This document shows, piece by piece, positions 35,319 through 44,088 of a stretch of DNA of 44,144 nt. This DNA is from an uncultured Pantoea sp. (GTDB lineage Bacteria > Pseudomonadota > Gammaproteobacteria > Enterobacterales > Enterobacteriaceae). Made by a program: the position numbers and the translations under genes. The stretch is taken from contig CAJYKU010000032.1 in NCBI GenBank assembly GCA_913775175.1, positions 1-44,144 on the forward strand, read 5' to 3'. The notes below the pieces were generated by a model, which did no database searches, was not told the origin of the DNA, and saw nothing but the letters and a program-made list of their open reading frames with translations. The first letter of the stretch is position 1. Every line of letters begins with the position of its first letter.

Positions 35319-38081
35319 TTACTTCCTGCCGGAACGACTGTCATCTTTGGGATTGAGACGTCGCCATGCGTGACGCTTCAGCATGATCCAGGTTGTGCTG
35401 CCAGCCAGCGCGGCAACCAGCAACGCCGCCAGTGCCATCAGCACAGAGTGCTGGTTGGCATACCACACCACCATCATGTACCACGGCATTTCACCGCTCG
35501 GGAATTGCGGCCCAACCCGAAAACTGCGGATCCCGTTCTCATCGGTAATGATGGCGGTATCGCCACGAATACCGGCATTGATACGCGCAGAGTTCAGGTC
35601 ATCATGTAAACGCAGTAGCTGCTGATCGCTGGTCGCCACAGTCATTACCACAACGCGATCCGCACTCCAGGGTGAGCGATAGCTGACAAAACCGCGCCAC
35701 GCTTCATTAGACGAGAAATAGCGATCGGCATCCAGTTGCTGGCGATACCAGTCGCCAGTGAGCCAGCCGCGCAGCTTATCAACCACAGAGGGTTCATTTA
35801 CGCTCAGCGTACTGCCGCTGGTTTGCCAGGCGGTGCCACGCAGCATCTGCTGCATAAAGGGACTATGCTGCATGGTGCTGACCGCCAGCACATCGCTCTG
35901 CTGCAGCCGGTTCAGACCGCTACCGCTCTCAGGCAGACCAAACAGCACCTGGTTCTGTACCAGAGTGATCCCCGTGGCGTTACCTGCACGCGCTGCCATA
36001 TCCAGCAATGTAGCAATTTCAGCATTACCTGGTTTGGCCGGCAGCAGCAGCGTGGTTTGTGAGAAGTCAGCCAGCCGCGAGAATGGGAAGGAGGCGCCAA
36101 CAAAATAGGAGAGGTTGGGTAGCATCGTGAAGTGCCGCGTATGGCTCAGATCTATCCATGAGTCCTCTTCAATACGGCTCTTGATATTATTATTCAGCAA
36201 CACACCGCATGGCGCATCCGCTTTGGGCTTGATGTTGAAGTAAAGCGCCAGCTGGTTATCACCATAGATCAGATAGGGTTCCAGCTTCAGGGTATAGTGC
36301 TCCTGACGCGCATCGCCGCCGAGCCGGTGCCATGCACTCTCCAGTAACCCCTCTTTTTTCAGCGTCAGATTGCGCAGAAATGTGCCGTTAAGCACGACGT
36401 TCAGAAATGAGTTGTTCTCATCAATCCAGCTTTCAGATGGAAAGCGGTAGTGCAGATTAACCGGAATAGTGTCGCCATCCCACAGGAAGAGATCGGGTGC
36501 GGCACGGAAATTAACGCGTAGCGCATCATGCCAGATGCCAGTGGTAGTGAGACTCTGATCTTTACGCAACAACTCACTCAGACGCACCGGGCGGGTAGTG
36601 TTGATCCAGCGCGGCGCATCATAAGGTTTGCGCTGAGCCAGCGGCTGCGGCTGTACGGCAAGCTGGCTGGCATCGGTGGCCAGCGCCCGCGCCGTCAGGC
36701 GATTGGCTGCCTGACGCAGCTGGGCGTCATCGCTGCCAACTATCAGCAGCAGTTTATAAACCGGATTATTGGGATTATCGATAAGCTGCAGCAGCGGCCC
36801 GTTACTGGCAGGCAGCGTGACCGTACCAATTTTATCTCCCGGATGACCTACCAGAATACCGTTGCGCTCAGGTAGCTCACCACGACTTACCGGAAAGCGA
36901 ATGCCACGATAGTCAGCCTGAATTCCCATCCATGACGCCACCAGCACCGCAGCGCTGACGGCATCTGGCGTCACGCTGTCGGCAAAGCCAAAGGTGACAC
37001 TGGCTGGTGTCATACGCTGCGTATCAATAAAGGGACGCGGGAAATTACGCAGGCTGGTGCCAATATTCAGCTGCTGCCCTTCCAGACTCAGCGTCGTGTT
37101 GGGCAGAATAGTGACCTGATACTGCTGTGCGCTCTCTTTTTCACACAGCAGTTTATCTGCATCATTGATTTTGAAACTCAGATTGTTATCCGACACCACC
37201 ATCGCGGCCGGAATATCCAGCTGATAATCACTGACGCCATTGTCACTTGAGTTCAGCGGTAAAATGCCAAGCGGCTGACCATTCAGCATCAGCTGTAGTG
37301 AGGTGTTGCGCGCAGCCAGGGCGGTGGAGACGCGCAGTGATAAATTGAGACGCGCGTTAGTAGTGACCTCATCACCGGGCAGGGTAAACGTAATGCCCGA
37401 TTGTAACTGACCACCGGTCAGCATGATGCCCTGAGCCTGACCCATCTGAGCAACAGAAATGGTGCTACTTACTGGCTGGTTAAGAATGGCGCTACCTGCA
37501 GTCACCGGAGAAGCCGGCGTGATCACAGCTTCCGGCAACACTGCAGCTGGCGCAGCGTCTGGTGCAGAATCCGGCATCGCGGTAGCAGAGACAGATTCTG
37601 GTGCAGATCCCGGCACTGCTGCAGTCGCTGGCGCAGAGTCTGATGCAGATTCCGTCATCCCGGTAGCAGATGCAGAGTCAGGCACGGCTGAAGAGTATGC
37701 ATAATCTGATGCAGAACCGCGCTCAGCAGCAGAAGATGCAGCGCCTGGCGCTGATTGTGATACTGCGGCTGCAGATGCAGGCTCTGATGCAGCCGCCGCG
37801 ACAGACGCAGAGTCTGGCACTACCGCAGAGGGCGCAGGCGGAGCACTCTCAGGTGTCGCTGAACCGGCTGATACCGCGGCACTACTCTCTGGTATATAAG
37901 GTGTGCTACCCGTGGCCTGTCGCAGCTGAGCATCAGCGGCACTGCTAATCCCGGCGGGTGGCGGCACGTCTGCCAGCGCGCCACTATCCTGCGTCACCTC
38001 GGCATCTTCGGCCCAGACCGGGGTCAGCAGCAGCGCGGTTGTCAGCGAACTGGCCAGCAGCGTTTGCGTTAATCTCTTCAT
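35319..38081 (-). CDS. bcsB: Cellulose synthase periplasmic subunit BcsB, with long Ala/Ser/Pro-rich insertion
   Basis: Periplasmic, membrane-anchored partner needed for BcsA activity; its carbohydrate-binding domains guide the emerging glucan. The 920 residues are about 140 more than in E. coli (779). A signal peptide ends near residue 24 (TPVWAEDA). Residues 65-195 are a low-complexity Ala/Ser/Pro/Asp-rich stretch with one basic residue. The normal BcsB fold begins near residue 200 (GIMLTGGQLQSGITF), and a C-terminal membrane helix (about residues 885-905) is followed by a basic tail. It overlaps bcsA as ATGA. Confidence 0.95.
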   Translation of the reverse strand: MKRLTQTLLASSLTTALLLTPVWAEDAEVTQDSGALADVPPPAGISSAADAQLRQATGSTPYIPESSAAVSAGSATPESAPPAPSAVVPDSASVAAAASEPASAAAVSQSAPGAASSAAERGSASDYAYSSAVPDSASATGMTESASDSAPATAAVPGSAPESVSATAMPDSAPDAAPAAVLPEAVITPASPVTAGSAILNQPVSSTISVAQMGQAQGIMLTGGQLQSGITFTLPGDEVTTNARLNLSLRVSTALAARNTSLQLMLNGQPLGILPLNSSDNGVSDYQLDIPAAMVVSDNNLSFKINDADKLLCEKESAQQYQVTILPNTTLSLEGQQLNIGTSLRNFPRPFIDTQRMTPASVTFGFADSVTPDAVSAAVLVASWMGIQADYRGIRFPVSRGELPERNGILVGHPGDKIGTVTLPASNGPLLQLIDNPNNPVYKLLLIVGSDDAQLRQAANRLTARALATDASQLAVQPQPLAQRKPYDAPRWINTTRPVRLSELLRKDQSLTTTGIWHDALRVNFRAAPDLFLWDGDTIPVNLHYRFPSESWIDENNSFLNVVLNGTFLRNLTLKKEGLLESAWHRLGGDARQEHYTLKLEPYLIYGDNQLALYFNIKPKADAPCGVLLNNNIKSRIEEDSWIDLSHTRHFTMLPNLSYFVGASFPFSRLADFSQTTLLLPAKPGNAEIATLLDMAARAGNATGITLVQNQVLFGLPESGSGLNRLQQSDVLAVSTMQHSPFMQQMLRGTAWQTSGSTLSVNEPSVVDKLRGWLTGDWYRQQLDADRYFSSNEAWRGFVSYRSPWSADRVVVMTVATSDQQLLRLHDDLNSARINAGIRGDTAIITDENGIRSFRVGPQFPSGEMPWYMMVVWYANQHSVLMALAALLVAALAGSTTWIMLKRHAWRRLNPKDDSRSGRK
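37497..37889 (-). repeat. Degenerate repeats encoding the BcsB Ala/Ser/Pro insertion
   Basis: The segment codes for residues 65-195 of BcsB. The motif P(D/G)SA(S/P) recurs at residues 89, 134, 157 and 170, among Ala/Ser runs. At DNA level, GCAGA(G/T)TCTG-like blocks recur on the plus strand. The repeats are imperfect, suggesting expansion followed by drift. Confidence 0.7.
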
Positions 38082-40183
38082 ACTGCTTTGTCCTCTTTGG
38101 CTGCAGGCTGGCTGTCACGCTTGTGCTTTCCACGACGATCTTTCCATGTCAGCCAGAACAGCTCGAAAACAGTACGAATAATGGTGCCCAGCGATACCAG
38201 TGGATTATCTTGTTTGTAGTTTGGCTGGATCCAGGCATCTGCACGTGCCAGCACAACCCGCACCAGCTCGCGACGACGGGCCAGCGGCATTGCGCCAAAG
38301 CGCAGCCGGATGGTCTCATCGTTGCCTGAAATTTTACTGACCGGAATAGTAATGGTGCCGGATTTCAGCAGCAGGTCGATCTCTTCAATTTCATCATGCT
38401 CATGCCGGTTATCCGGGGCATCCAGCTGGGCACCACCCATAGAAAGATCACTGGTACGGGTGCGCGATGAAATACCGCTGGCATAGTGAATAATCGCCGG
38501 TATCTGTACCTCAATACGAATGGTTTTACGCACCTGCCTGGTTTCACGTGCTACGGCAATCGCCGCCATCAGAATAATCAGGCTGAAAATCGCCCAGCCG
38601 ACGTTCAGCGCGATAACATAAGGATCAACGCCAAAATAGTCATGCCCGGTGGCGCGTACCACACCTGCCACAATTCCCACTGACAACAGCGCCGCAACAA
38701 TCACATGCGGACGCACAATATGGAAATCAAAGAAGCCCTGGTCAAGCAGGCCGCCTTTGTCAGTTACGTTGAACTTGCCATGTTTGGGCGAGAGCAGCGT
38801 CAGCAGTGTTGGGATCACCAGATGGAAACACATAACCGTTTCATAGATTTCGCCCCAAAAGGTATAGCGAAAACGGCCATTCATGCGGGAGTTCACGTAG
38901 AGCGACATCACCAGATGCGGCAAAACATAGGCAAAAATCAGTGCCGCCGATGAGTGAATAATATTCAGATTAAACAGCAGATATGCCAGCGGTGCGGTAA
39001 GAAATATTACGCGCGGCAGACCAAACTGGAAATGCAGCATGGCATTGAGATAGCAGAGACGCTGCTGCCACTTCAGTCCACGACCAAACAGAGGATTATC
39101 AACGCGGAAAATCTGTGTCATACCGCGCGCCCAGCGGGTACGCTGGATCACATGCAGACCCAGACGCTCCGTTGCCAGCCCGGCAGCCAGCGGTATTGCA
39201 AGAAAAGCTGAGCCCCAGCCGCGACGCTGCATTTTCAGTGCAGTATGCGCATCCTCTGTAACGGTTTCCACCGCAAAGCCACCAATCTCCTCCAGCGCAC
39301 TACGGCGAATAACCGCACAGGAGCCGCAGAAGAAAGTCGCATTCCAGTTATCGTTGCCCTGCTGTACCGGACCATAAAACAGCGAGCCTTCATTCGGAAT
39401 GGAGCGGGCAGCACGCAGATTACGCTCAAAGGGATCGGGCGAATAGAAGTAGTGTGGCGTCTGCAACAGTGCCAGCTTAGGATCTTTTAAAAATGGTCCC
39501 ACGGTGGCCTGCAAAAAGGTACGTGTTGCCACATGGTCACAGTCAAATACGCAAATCAGCTCACCTTTCGTCAGGGTCATTGCATGATTGAGATTGCCTG
39601 CTTTGGCGTGCCGGTTGTCGTCGCGCGTAATATAGCCAACGCCAACATCGGCAGCAAACATGGCAAATTCGCTGCGTTTACCATCATCCAGCAGATAGAC
39701 ATTGATCTTATCGCGCGGATAATCGATACACTGTGCTGCCAGCACGGTATCACGTACCACATCCAGGCTTTCATTATAGGTGGGGACATAAACATCTACC
39801 GTTGGCCAGAGACTGGTATCATCTGGCAGCGGTTCGATAGTGCGCTTTAAAGGCCAGGTCGTTTGTAAAAAGCCCAGAATTAAAATCAGCCAGACATACA
39901 GTTCTGCCAGATAGAGGCTAATGCCCAGAATAGCTTCAATTTCGGAGTTAAACTCCAGCGTCTCTGTGGAGCGCCACCATATATAACGGGTGGACATCAA
40001 CGCAGAAAGAATAACCATTACTACAGTTACTTTACGGCTTTTACTCAAGCCCAGTAAAAACATCATTCCAATACTGATTAAGCCAAAAATATATTGTTTC
40101 TGGCTATCCATAGGCGTGATGATGATTACCGCTGCTACTGGTGCCAGCACCAGCAGCAGCAGGTAAAACCCGAGTTTACTCAT
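38078..40183 (-). CDS. bcsA: Cellulose synthase catalytic subunit BcsA (UDP-forming)
   Basis: Processive family 2 glycosyltransferase that makes beta-1,4-glucan from UDP-glucose and moves it through the inner membrane. The 701 residues lack the roughly 140-residue N-terminal extension of E. coli BcsA (872). Motifs: LLDDGKR, FDCDH (DxD), FFCGSCAVIRR, TVTEDAHT (TED, catalytic base) and QRTRW (QxxRW). The C-terminal PilZ domain has RKTIR (RxxxR) and DLSMGG, the c-di-GMP-binding signature. About eight membrane segments flank the catalytic domain. The ATG has an AGGGTGG site. Confidence 0.97.
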   Translation of the reverse strand: MSKLGFYLLLLVLAPVAAVIIITPMDSQKQYIFGLISIGMMFLLGLSKSRKVTVVMVILSALMSTRYIWWRSTETLEFNSEIEAILGISLYLAELYVWLILILGFLQTTWPLKRTIEPLPDDTSLWPTVDVYVPTYNESLDVVRDTVLAAQCIDYPRDKINVYLLDDGKRSEFAMFAADVGVGYITRDDNRHAKAGNLNHAMTLTKGELICVFDCDHVATRTFLQATVGPFLKDPKLALLQTPHYFYSPDPFERNLRAARSIPNEGSLFYGPVQQGNDNWNATFFCGSCAVIRRSALEEIGGFAVETVTEDAHTALKMQRRGWGSAFLAIPLAAGLATERLGLHVIQRTRWARGMTQIFRVDNPLFGRGLKWQQRLCYLNAMLHFQFGLPRVIFLTAPLAYLLFNLNIIHSSAALIFAYVLPHLVMSLYVNSRMNGRFRYTFWGEIYETVMCFHLVIPTLLTLLSPKHGKFNVTDKGGLLDQGFFDFHIVRPHVIVAALLSVGIVAGVVRATGHDYFGVDPYVIALNVGWAIFSLIILMAAIAVARETRQVRKTIRIEVQIPAIIHYASGISSRTRTSDLSMGGAQLDAPDNRHEHDEIEEIDLLLKSGTITIPVSKISGNDETIRLRFGAMPLARRRELVRVVLARADAWIQPNYKQDNPLVSLGTIIRTVFELFWLTWKDRRGKHKRDSQPAAKEDKAV

Positions 40184-40239
40184 GAGCCACCCTGAAAAAG
40201 CATTATTGATATTATCTGAGCCAGACTGGTATCTGACGA

Positions 40240-41040
40240 TTAATAGTGACTGCGAATCGGCGCCTGAACTTCACCTTTGCCGACCTGAATACCCAGCAGA
40301 TTAGCGACGCGCTTTGCCACCAGTTCGATATCGAAAGCTGCCGCCGAAGCAGGGCTGAAGTCATAGATCGACTGCTGGGACGCGTTCGCTTCTGTCACGC
40401 TTTCATCTCGGTGCACCACACCCAATAAATTATCGCCCAGTCGCTGATGCATAAATTCCGTTACTTCCCGGCTAATATTGCGGCGATTATCACTCTGGTT
40501 AAGAACAAAATAGTGGCCATGTTTATTATTTAGCGGCTGACCGATCATGCGATTATTTTCTATTTGCGGTAGCAGCGATACAGAAGCGGTATCTGCCAGC
40601 ATCACGACTAAATGCATATCGGCAAGCTGTTGCATCGCTTTAAGCGCTGGTCCTGGGCCTGGTGGAAAATCAGCCACAATCACCAGCCCCGGATAATGCA
40701 ATACTGTATCCAGACCGCGCTTTAAAAAGTGAGGATCGCTACCCAGCTTATATTCAAAGCGTTCGCGCTGCTCTTCAGTGACCTCACCGTAGGGCAGAAC
40801 AAAAATATTGCCGCCAGTGGTCAGAATGGACTGGCTCCAGTCAGCCTGCTCATCAGAGCGCGCGACAAAACCACGTCCATCCTGTAGTGGTACACCAAAA
40901 TGCAGACGCAATGCATTCTGTACATCAAAATCGATTGCCAGCACCTTGCTGCCGGCGCGTGCCAGGCTCCATGCAAGGTTGGCCGCCATCGTGGTCTTCC
41001 CTACTCCCCCTTTTGGCGAGCACACACAAACTAACGGCAT
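40240..41040 (-). CDS. bcsQ: MinD/ParA-like cellulose biosynthesis ATPase BcsQ
   Basis: SIMIBI-class ATPase that in E. coli helps assemble and localise the cellulose secretion complex at the inner membrane. The 266 residues begin MPLVCVCSPKGGVGKTTMAANLAW with the deviant Walker A motif at residues 9-17; the A' motif LAIDFDVQNALRLHFG and Walker B VIVADFPPGPG follow. It overlaps bcsO by 10 nt and is followed by bcsA after 56 nt, so these genes form one operon. Unlike E. coli there is no bcsR before it; bcsO takes that place. Confidence 0.94.
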   Translation of the reverse strand: MPLVCVCSPKGGVGKTTMAANLAWSLARAGSKVLAIDFDVQNALRLHFGVPLQDGRGFVARSDEQADWSQSILTTGGNIFVLPYGEVTEEQRERFEYKLGSDPHFLKRGLDTVLHYPGLVIVADFPPGPGPALKAMQQLADMHLVVMLADTASVSLLPQIENNRMIGQPLNNKHGHYFVLNQSDNRRNISREVTEFMHQRLGDNLLGVVHRDESVTEANASQQSIYDFSPASAAAFDIELVAKRVANLLGIQVGKGEVQAPIRSHY

Positions 41041-41630
41041 AGGGCAATCTTCTCCAGTAACGGTTTGAGTAGAGTTTCTTTGGATAGTACGGCAGCCTCG
41101 GCTGAACGGGTACGAAACAGCGAACCAAAGCGTGCGGTGGCTGCTGGCGCACCTGGACTTGCACTGTTCGCCATTGCTGGTGCAGCCGGAACAGCAGCTT
41201 CTGCAGCGACCGGGGCGGCTTCAGGTTTAGCTGATTCAGGAGCCGGTGGCGGAAACAGAGAGCTATTATGCTGGCGTTCAACCACAACGGCTTTCGGCAC
41301 CGGCGGCGGCACACTTTTACCCATCGGCGGCGGAAACAGCGAACTGCTCGCTGACGTAACAGGCGTCACCGGGGCTACGCTGGCCTGCTGGCCTGGCAGC
41401 GGATACGGCTCAGAGGATGCTGCAAAGGCATCGCTGCTGACAGGTTGCGGCTGTGGCAGATCAATACGCTGACCCTGCCCCAATTCCGGAACATCATCGG
41501 TACTCAACTGGCGCAATATTGCCCAGTGATTATGATCGGCGTTCTGTGCCTGATGCGACATATCTTTGAAATCGATATCAAGCGTCTGTGTTTTTTCTTT
41601 AAAACGCTGCAGATCGTCATAGTTCTTCAT
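41031..41630 (-). CDS. bcsO: Proline-rich cellulose biosynthesis protein BcsO
   Basis: BcsO-type accessory protein, typical of type I bcs operons in plant-associated enterics; its function is unknown. The 199 residues have a charged N-terminal part (MKNYDDLQRFKEKTQ), a long Pro/Ala/Ser-rich disordered middle and a C-terminal helix (ETLLKPLLEKIAL). The sequence SSLFPPP occurs at 96-102 and 123-129, and GSLFRTR at 169-175. It has no signal peptide or membrane segment and should be cytoplasmic. It is the first gene of the operon. Identification rests on the N-terminus, composition and position. Confidence 0.8.
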   Translation of the reverse strand: MKNYDDLQRFKEKTQTLDIDFKDMSHQAQNADHNHWAILRQLSTDDVPELGQGQRIDLPQPQPVSSDAFAASSEPYPLPGQQASVAPVTPVTSASSSLFPPPMGKSVPPPVPKAVVVERQHNSSLFPPPAPESAKPEAAPVAAEAAVPAAPAMANSASPGAPAATARFGSLFRTRSAEAAVLSKETLLKPLLEKIALCR

Positions 41631-41667
41631 GATCAGAGCCTGTAAAAACAGAGGGAAATCTTTCGCG

Positions 41668-41676
41668 AATATAACA
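41668..41676 (-). promoter_or_regulatory. Candidate extended -10 promoter of the bcs operon
   Basis: TGTTATATT on the minus strand is an extended -10 (TGn plus TATATT) about 38 nt before the bcsO ATG. A poor -35 (TCACCG) stands 17 nt upstream of the -10 hexamer, which suggests activator dependence. Confidence 0.45.
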
Positions 41677-41726
41677 CACGCCTCAAATGACGGTGAGATA
41701 ATTCTGATTATTAAAAGCGCAAATTC

Positions 41727-41743
41727 GATAAAACTGTTTTATC
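41727..41743. promoter_or_regulatory. 17-bp palindrome upstream of bcsO, candidate operator
   Basis: GATAAAAC-T-GTTTTATC is perfectly symmetric (8+1+8) and lies about 55 bp upstream of the putative bcs -10, where an activator might bind. No known regulator was matched. Confidence 0.4.
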
Positions 41744-42042
41744 TCTAAGATTGAAAAAAGGAAGTGAGCTGGATCGCGAATCAACGACAAAACAGATTTT
41801 ATAAATTGCCGATAACTCAAACAGAGATCTCAATACTTACAAATTAAGATAATGAAAAAAATGATTATTTTTTTGTAATCCCCTGGCTCTCTACGCATCA
41901 ACAACCTGAGAAAGAGTTTAAGGAATATCCGATTACGCCGGTTTAAATCAGCGCCACTAATAAGCATCAAAAGTAAACGGCAGCGCCTTATTCAGCCGCA
42001 ATACCCGCTGAAAAAAAGTTAGCAGTACTGAACTATTTTTGC

Positions 42043-42071
42043 CAAAAATAAAGGCTCCCGCAGGAGCCTTT
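42043..42071 (-). terminator. Terminator of the dpp operon
   Basis: Minus strand AAAGGCTCC / GGAGCCTTT (9 bp, tetraloop TGCG) followed by ATTTTTGG, 19 nt past the dppF stop. Confidence 0.9.
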
Positions 42072-42089
42072 ATTAATAAGTGGTGGTAA

Positions 42090-43100
42090 TCAGCGCAGTT
42101 CCGGTGGCTGATTCTCATCCTGGTCAACGGCAAAGCAGGCAACCAGCTGCTCGCCATACTGCTTCAGTTTTGGCTGCAACTGAACACAGGTACCAAAACG
42201 ACGGCGACAGCGTGCGTTGAATGCACAGCCCGGTGGTGGATTGAGCGGGCTGGGCAGCTCGCCGGTCAATTTAATGCGTTCACGCCGCTCATCCGGATTA
42301 AGGCGTGGCGTCGCAGAGAGCAGCGCCTGAGTGTAAGGATGGCGGGGATTACTGAAAATGGCCTCTTTGCTGCCCTTTTCAATACAGCGCCCCAGATACA
42401 TCACCATCACTTCGTCAGCAATATGCTCTACCACTGAGAGGTCATGGGAAATAAAGACGTAAGAGAGGCCCATATCCTGCTGCAGATCCATCATCAGATT
42501 CAGAACCTGCGCACGTACCGATACATCCAGCGCCGAAACGGGCTCATCGGCAATCAGAACGTCTGGATCGAGCATTAATCCACGTGCGATAGCAATACGC
42601 TGACGCTGACCGCCAGAGAACATATGCGGATAGCGATCGTAATGTTCACTTTTCAGACCCACTTTTGCCATCATCTCCAGCGTCTTCTCGCGACGCTCCG
42701 CTTTACTTAATGCGGTATTGATGATCAGCGGCTCTTCAAGAATCTGACTGATTTTTTTACGCGGATTAAGTGAACCGTATGGGTTCTGAAACACGATCTG
42801 GATTTTCTGGCGCCGCAATTTTTGCGCCTGCGGATCGTGCTTCAGCAGATCCTGTCCATGCCAGTAAAGCTGACCTTCGGTCGGTGTTTCTATCATAGTG
42901 AGCAGACGACCCAGAGTGGATTTACCACAGCCTGACTCGCCTACTACCGCCAGCGTTTTACCGCGCTCCAGATTAAAAGAGACGCCATCCAGTGCTTTAA
43001 CCAGTCGTTCCTGGCCAAACAGGCCTTTCTTAACCGGATAGTGTTTTTTCAGGTCGATCGCCTGCAGCAGGTAATCCTGCCCGATGTTATCAGGATTCAT
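42090..43100 (-). CDS. dppF: Dipeptide ABC transporter ATP-binding protein DppF
   Basis: One of two ATPases that drive dipeptide import through DppBC (also used for heme and 5-aminolevulinate in E. coli). The 336 residues (E. coli 334) show Walker [11 protein letters not shown]-loop QNPYGSLNP, signature FSGGQRQR, Walker B VLIADEP and the H-loop [10 protein letters not shown]. The C-terminal oligopeptide/dipeptide extension has cysteines in PGCAFNARC typical of the family's Fe-S or zinc site. I prefer the ATG at 43100 with GGGAGA 7 nt upstream; it overlaps the dppD end by 11 nt. An ATG at 43121 is in frame. Confidence 0.97.
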   Translation of the reverse strand: MNPDNIGQDYLLQAIDLKKHYPVKKGLFGQERLVKALDGVSFNLERGKTLAVVGESGCGKSTLGRLLTMIETPTEGQLYWHGQDLLKHDPQAQKLRRQKIQIVFQNPYGSLNPRKKISQILEEPLIINTALSKAERREKTLEMMAKVGLKSEHYDRYPHMFSGGQRQRIAIARGLMLDPDVLIADEPVSALDVSVRAQVLNLMMDLQQDMGLSYVFISHDLSVVEHIADEVMVMYLGRCIEKGSKEAIFSNPRHPYTQALLSATPRLNPDERRERIKLTGELPSPLNPPPGCAFNARCRRRFGTCVQLQPKLKQYGEQLVACFAVDQDENQPPELR

Positions 43101-44076
43101 AGGTCGGTCTCCCGGCATCATCCAGTGGGAAATGGCATTTGGACTGGCGGCCCGGAATATCGCGCAGCGCAGGTTCTTCAGTACGGCAGCGATCGGTCAC
43201 ATAGGGGCAGCGTGGATTAAGCAGACAGCCGTTGGGGCGATCATATTTTCCCGGCACCACGCCCGGCAGCGACGCCAGTCGTGCTTTATCGGCGGCAAAT
43301 TCCGGTAATGCGCGTAGCAGCGCCTGCGTATAGGGGTGGCGCGGAGCTTTAAAGATATCTGACGCTTTACCGCTCTCTACCACCTGTCCGGCATACATCA
43401 CGATAATATGCTGTGCCGCTTCCGCCACCAGCGCCAGATCGTGAGTAATCAGGATCAGCGCCATATTCTCCTGTTTCTGCAGCGCCAGCAGCAGTTCAAT
43501 AATCTGCGCCTGAATTGTCACATCCAGCGCGGTGGTGGGCTCGTCCGCAATCAGTAGTTTGGGCTTACAGGCTATCGCCATCGCAATCATCACACGCTGG
43601 CTCATGCCGCCCGACAGCTGATGTGGATAGACATCAAGACGTGAAGCGGGATCGGGAATACCCACCTGTTCCAGCAGATCGATAGCGCGCTGGTGGCGTG
43701 TGCGTTTGCTGCCGCCCTGATGAACTTTGAGCGCCTCCATAATCTGAAAACCCACCGTATAGCAGGGATTCAGGCTGGTCATGGGATCCTGAAAAATCAT
43801 CGCCACTTCGGCGCCAACCAGCTGACGACGCTCTTTTTCTGAAATCTTCTGCAGATCACGCTGGTTAAACTCCAGCTTGTCCGCCATCACCCGGCCCGGA
43901 TAATCGATCAGCCCCATGATCGCCAGCGAACTGACTGACTTACCTGAGCCTGACTCACCGACAATACCGACAACCTGACCCTGCTCGACCTGATAACTGA
44001 CGCGGTCAACTGCGCGAAACGGTGTTTTTTCGTCGCCGAAATGCACCGATAACTTCTCTACATTTAATAACGCCAT
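43090..44076 (-). CDS. dppD: Dipeptide ABC transporter ATP-binding protein DppD
   Basis: Second ATPase of the dipeptide importer, pairing with DppF on the cytoplasmic side of DppBC. The 328 residues (E. coli 327) carry Walker [11 protein letters not shown]-loop [10 protein letters not shown], signature LSGGMSQR, Walker B LLIADEP and the H-loop [10 protein letters not shown]. The C-terminal cysteine block [16 protein letters not shown] is present. The start [16 protein letters not shown] is identical in layout to E. coli. It begins 12 nt after the dppC stop. Confidence 0.98.
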   Translation of the reverse strand: MALLNVEKLSVHFGDEKTPFRAVDRVSYQVEQGQVVGIVGESGSGKSVSSLAIMGLIDYPGRVMADKLEFNQRDLQKISEKERRQLVGAEVAMIFQDPMTSLNPCYTVGFQIMEALKVHQGGSKRTRHQRAIDLLEQVGIPDPASRLDVYPHQLSGGMSQRVMIAMAIACKPKLLIADEPTTALDVTIQAQIIELLLALQKQENMALILITHDLALVAEAAQHIIVMYAGQVVESGKASDIFKAPRHPYTQALLRALPEFAADKARLASLPGVVPGKYDRPNGCLLNPRCPYVTDRCRTEEPALRDIPGRQSKCHFPLDDAGRPTYES

Positions 44077-44088
44077 CTCGGTGCCTCT

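Larger units (their letters stand above)
41631..42089. other. AT-rich regulatory spacer between dppF and bcsO
   Basis: A 459-nt gene-free region. From left to right on the plus strand it holds the bcsO leader and -10, a 17-bp palindrome (41727-41743), a strongly AT-rich stretch to about 41880, and the dpp terminator. Its AT content stands out against the GC-rich neighbours. Confidence 0.6.

Noticed and set aside
41957..42157. 66-residue minus-strand frame across the dpp terminator
   Set aside because: It runs over the terminator hairpin and out of frame into dppF, so it is a chance frame.
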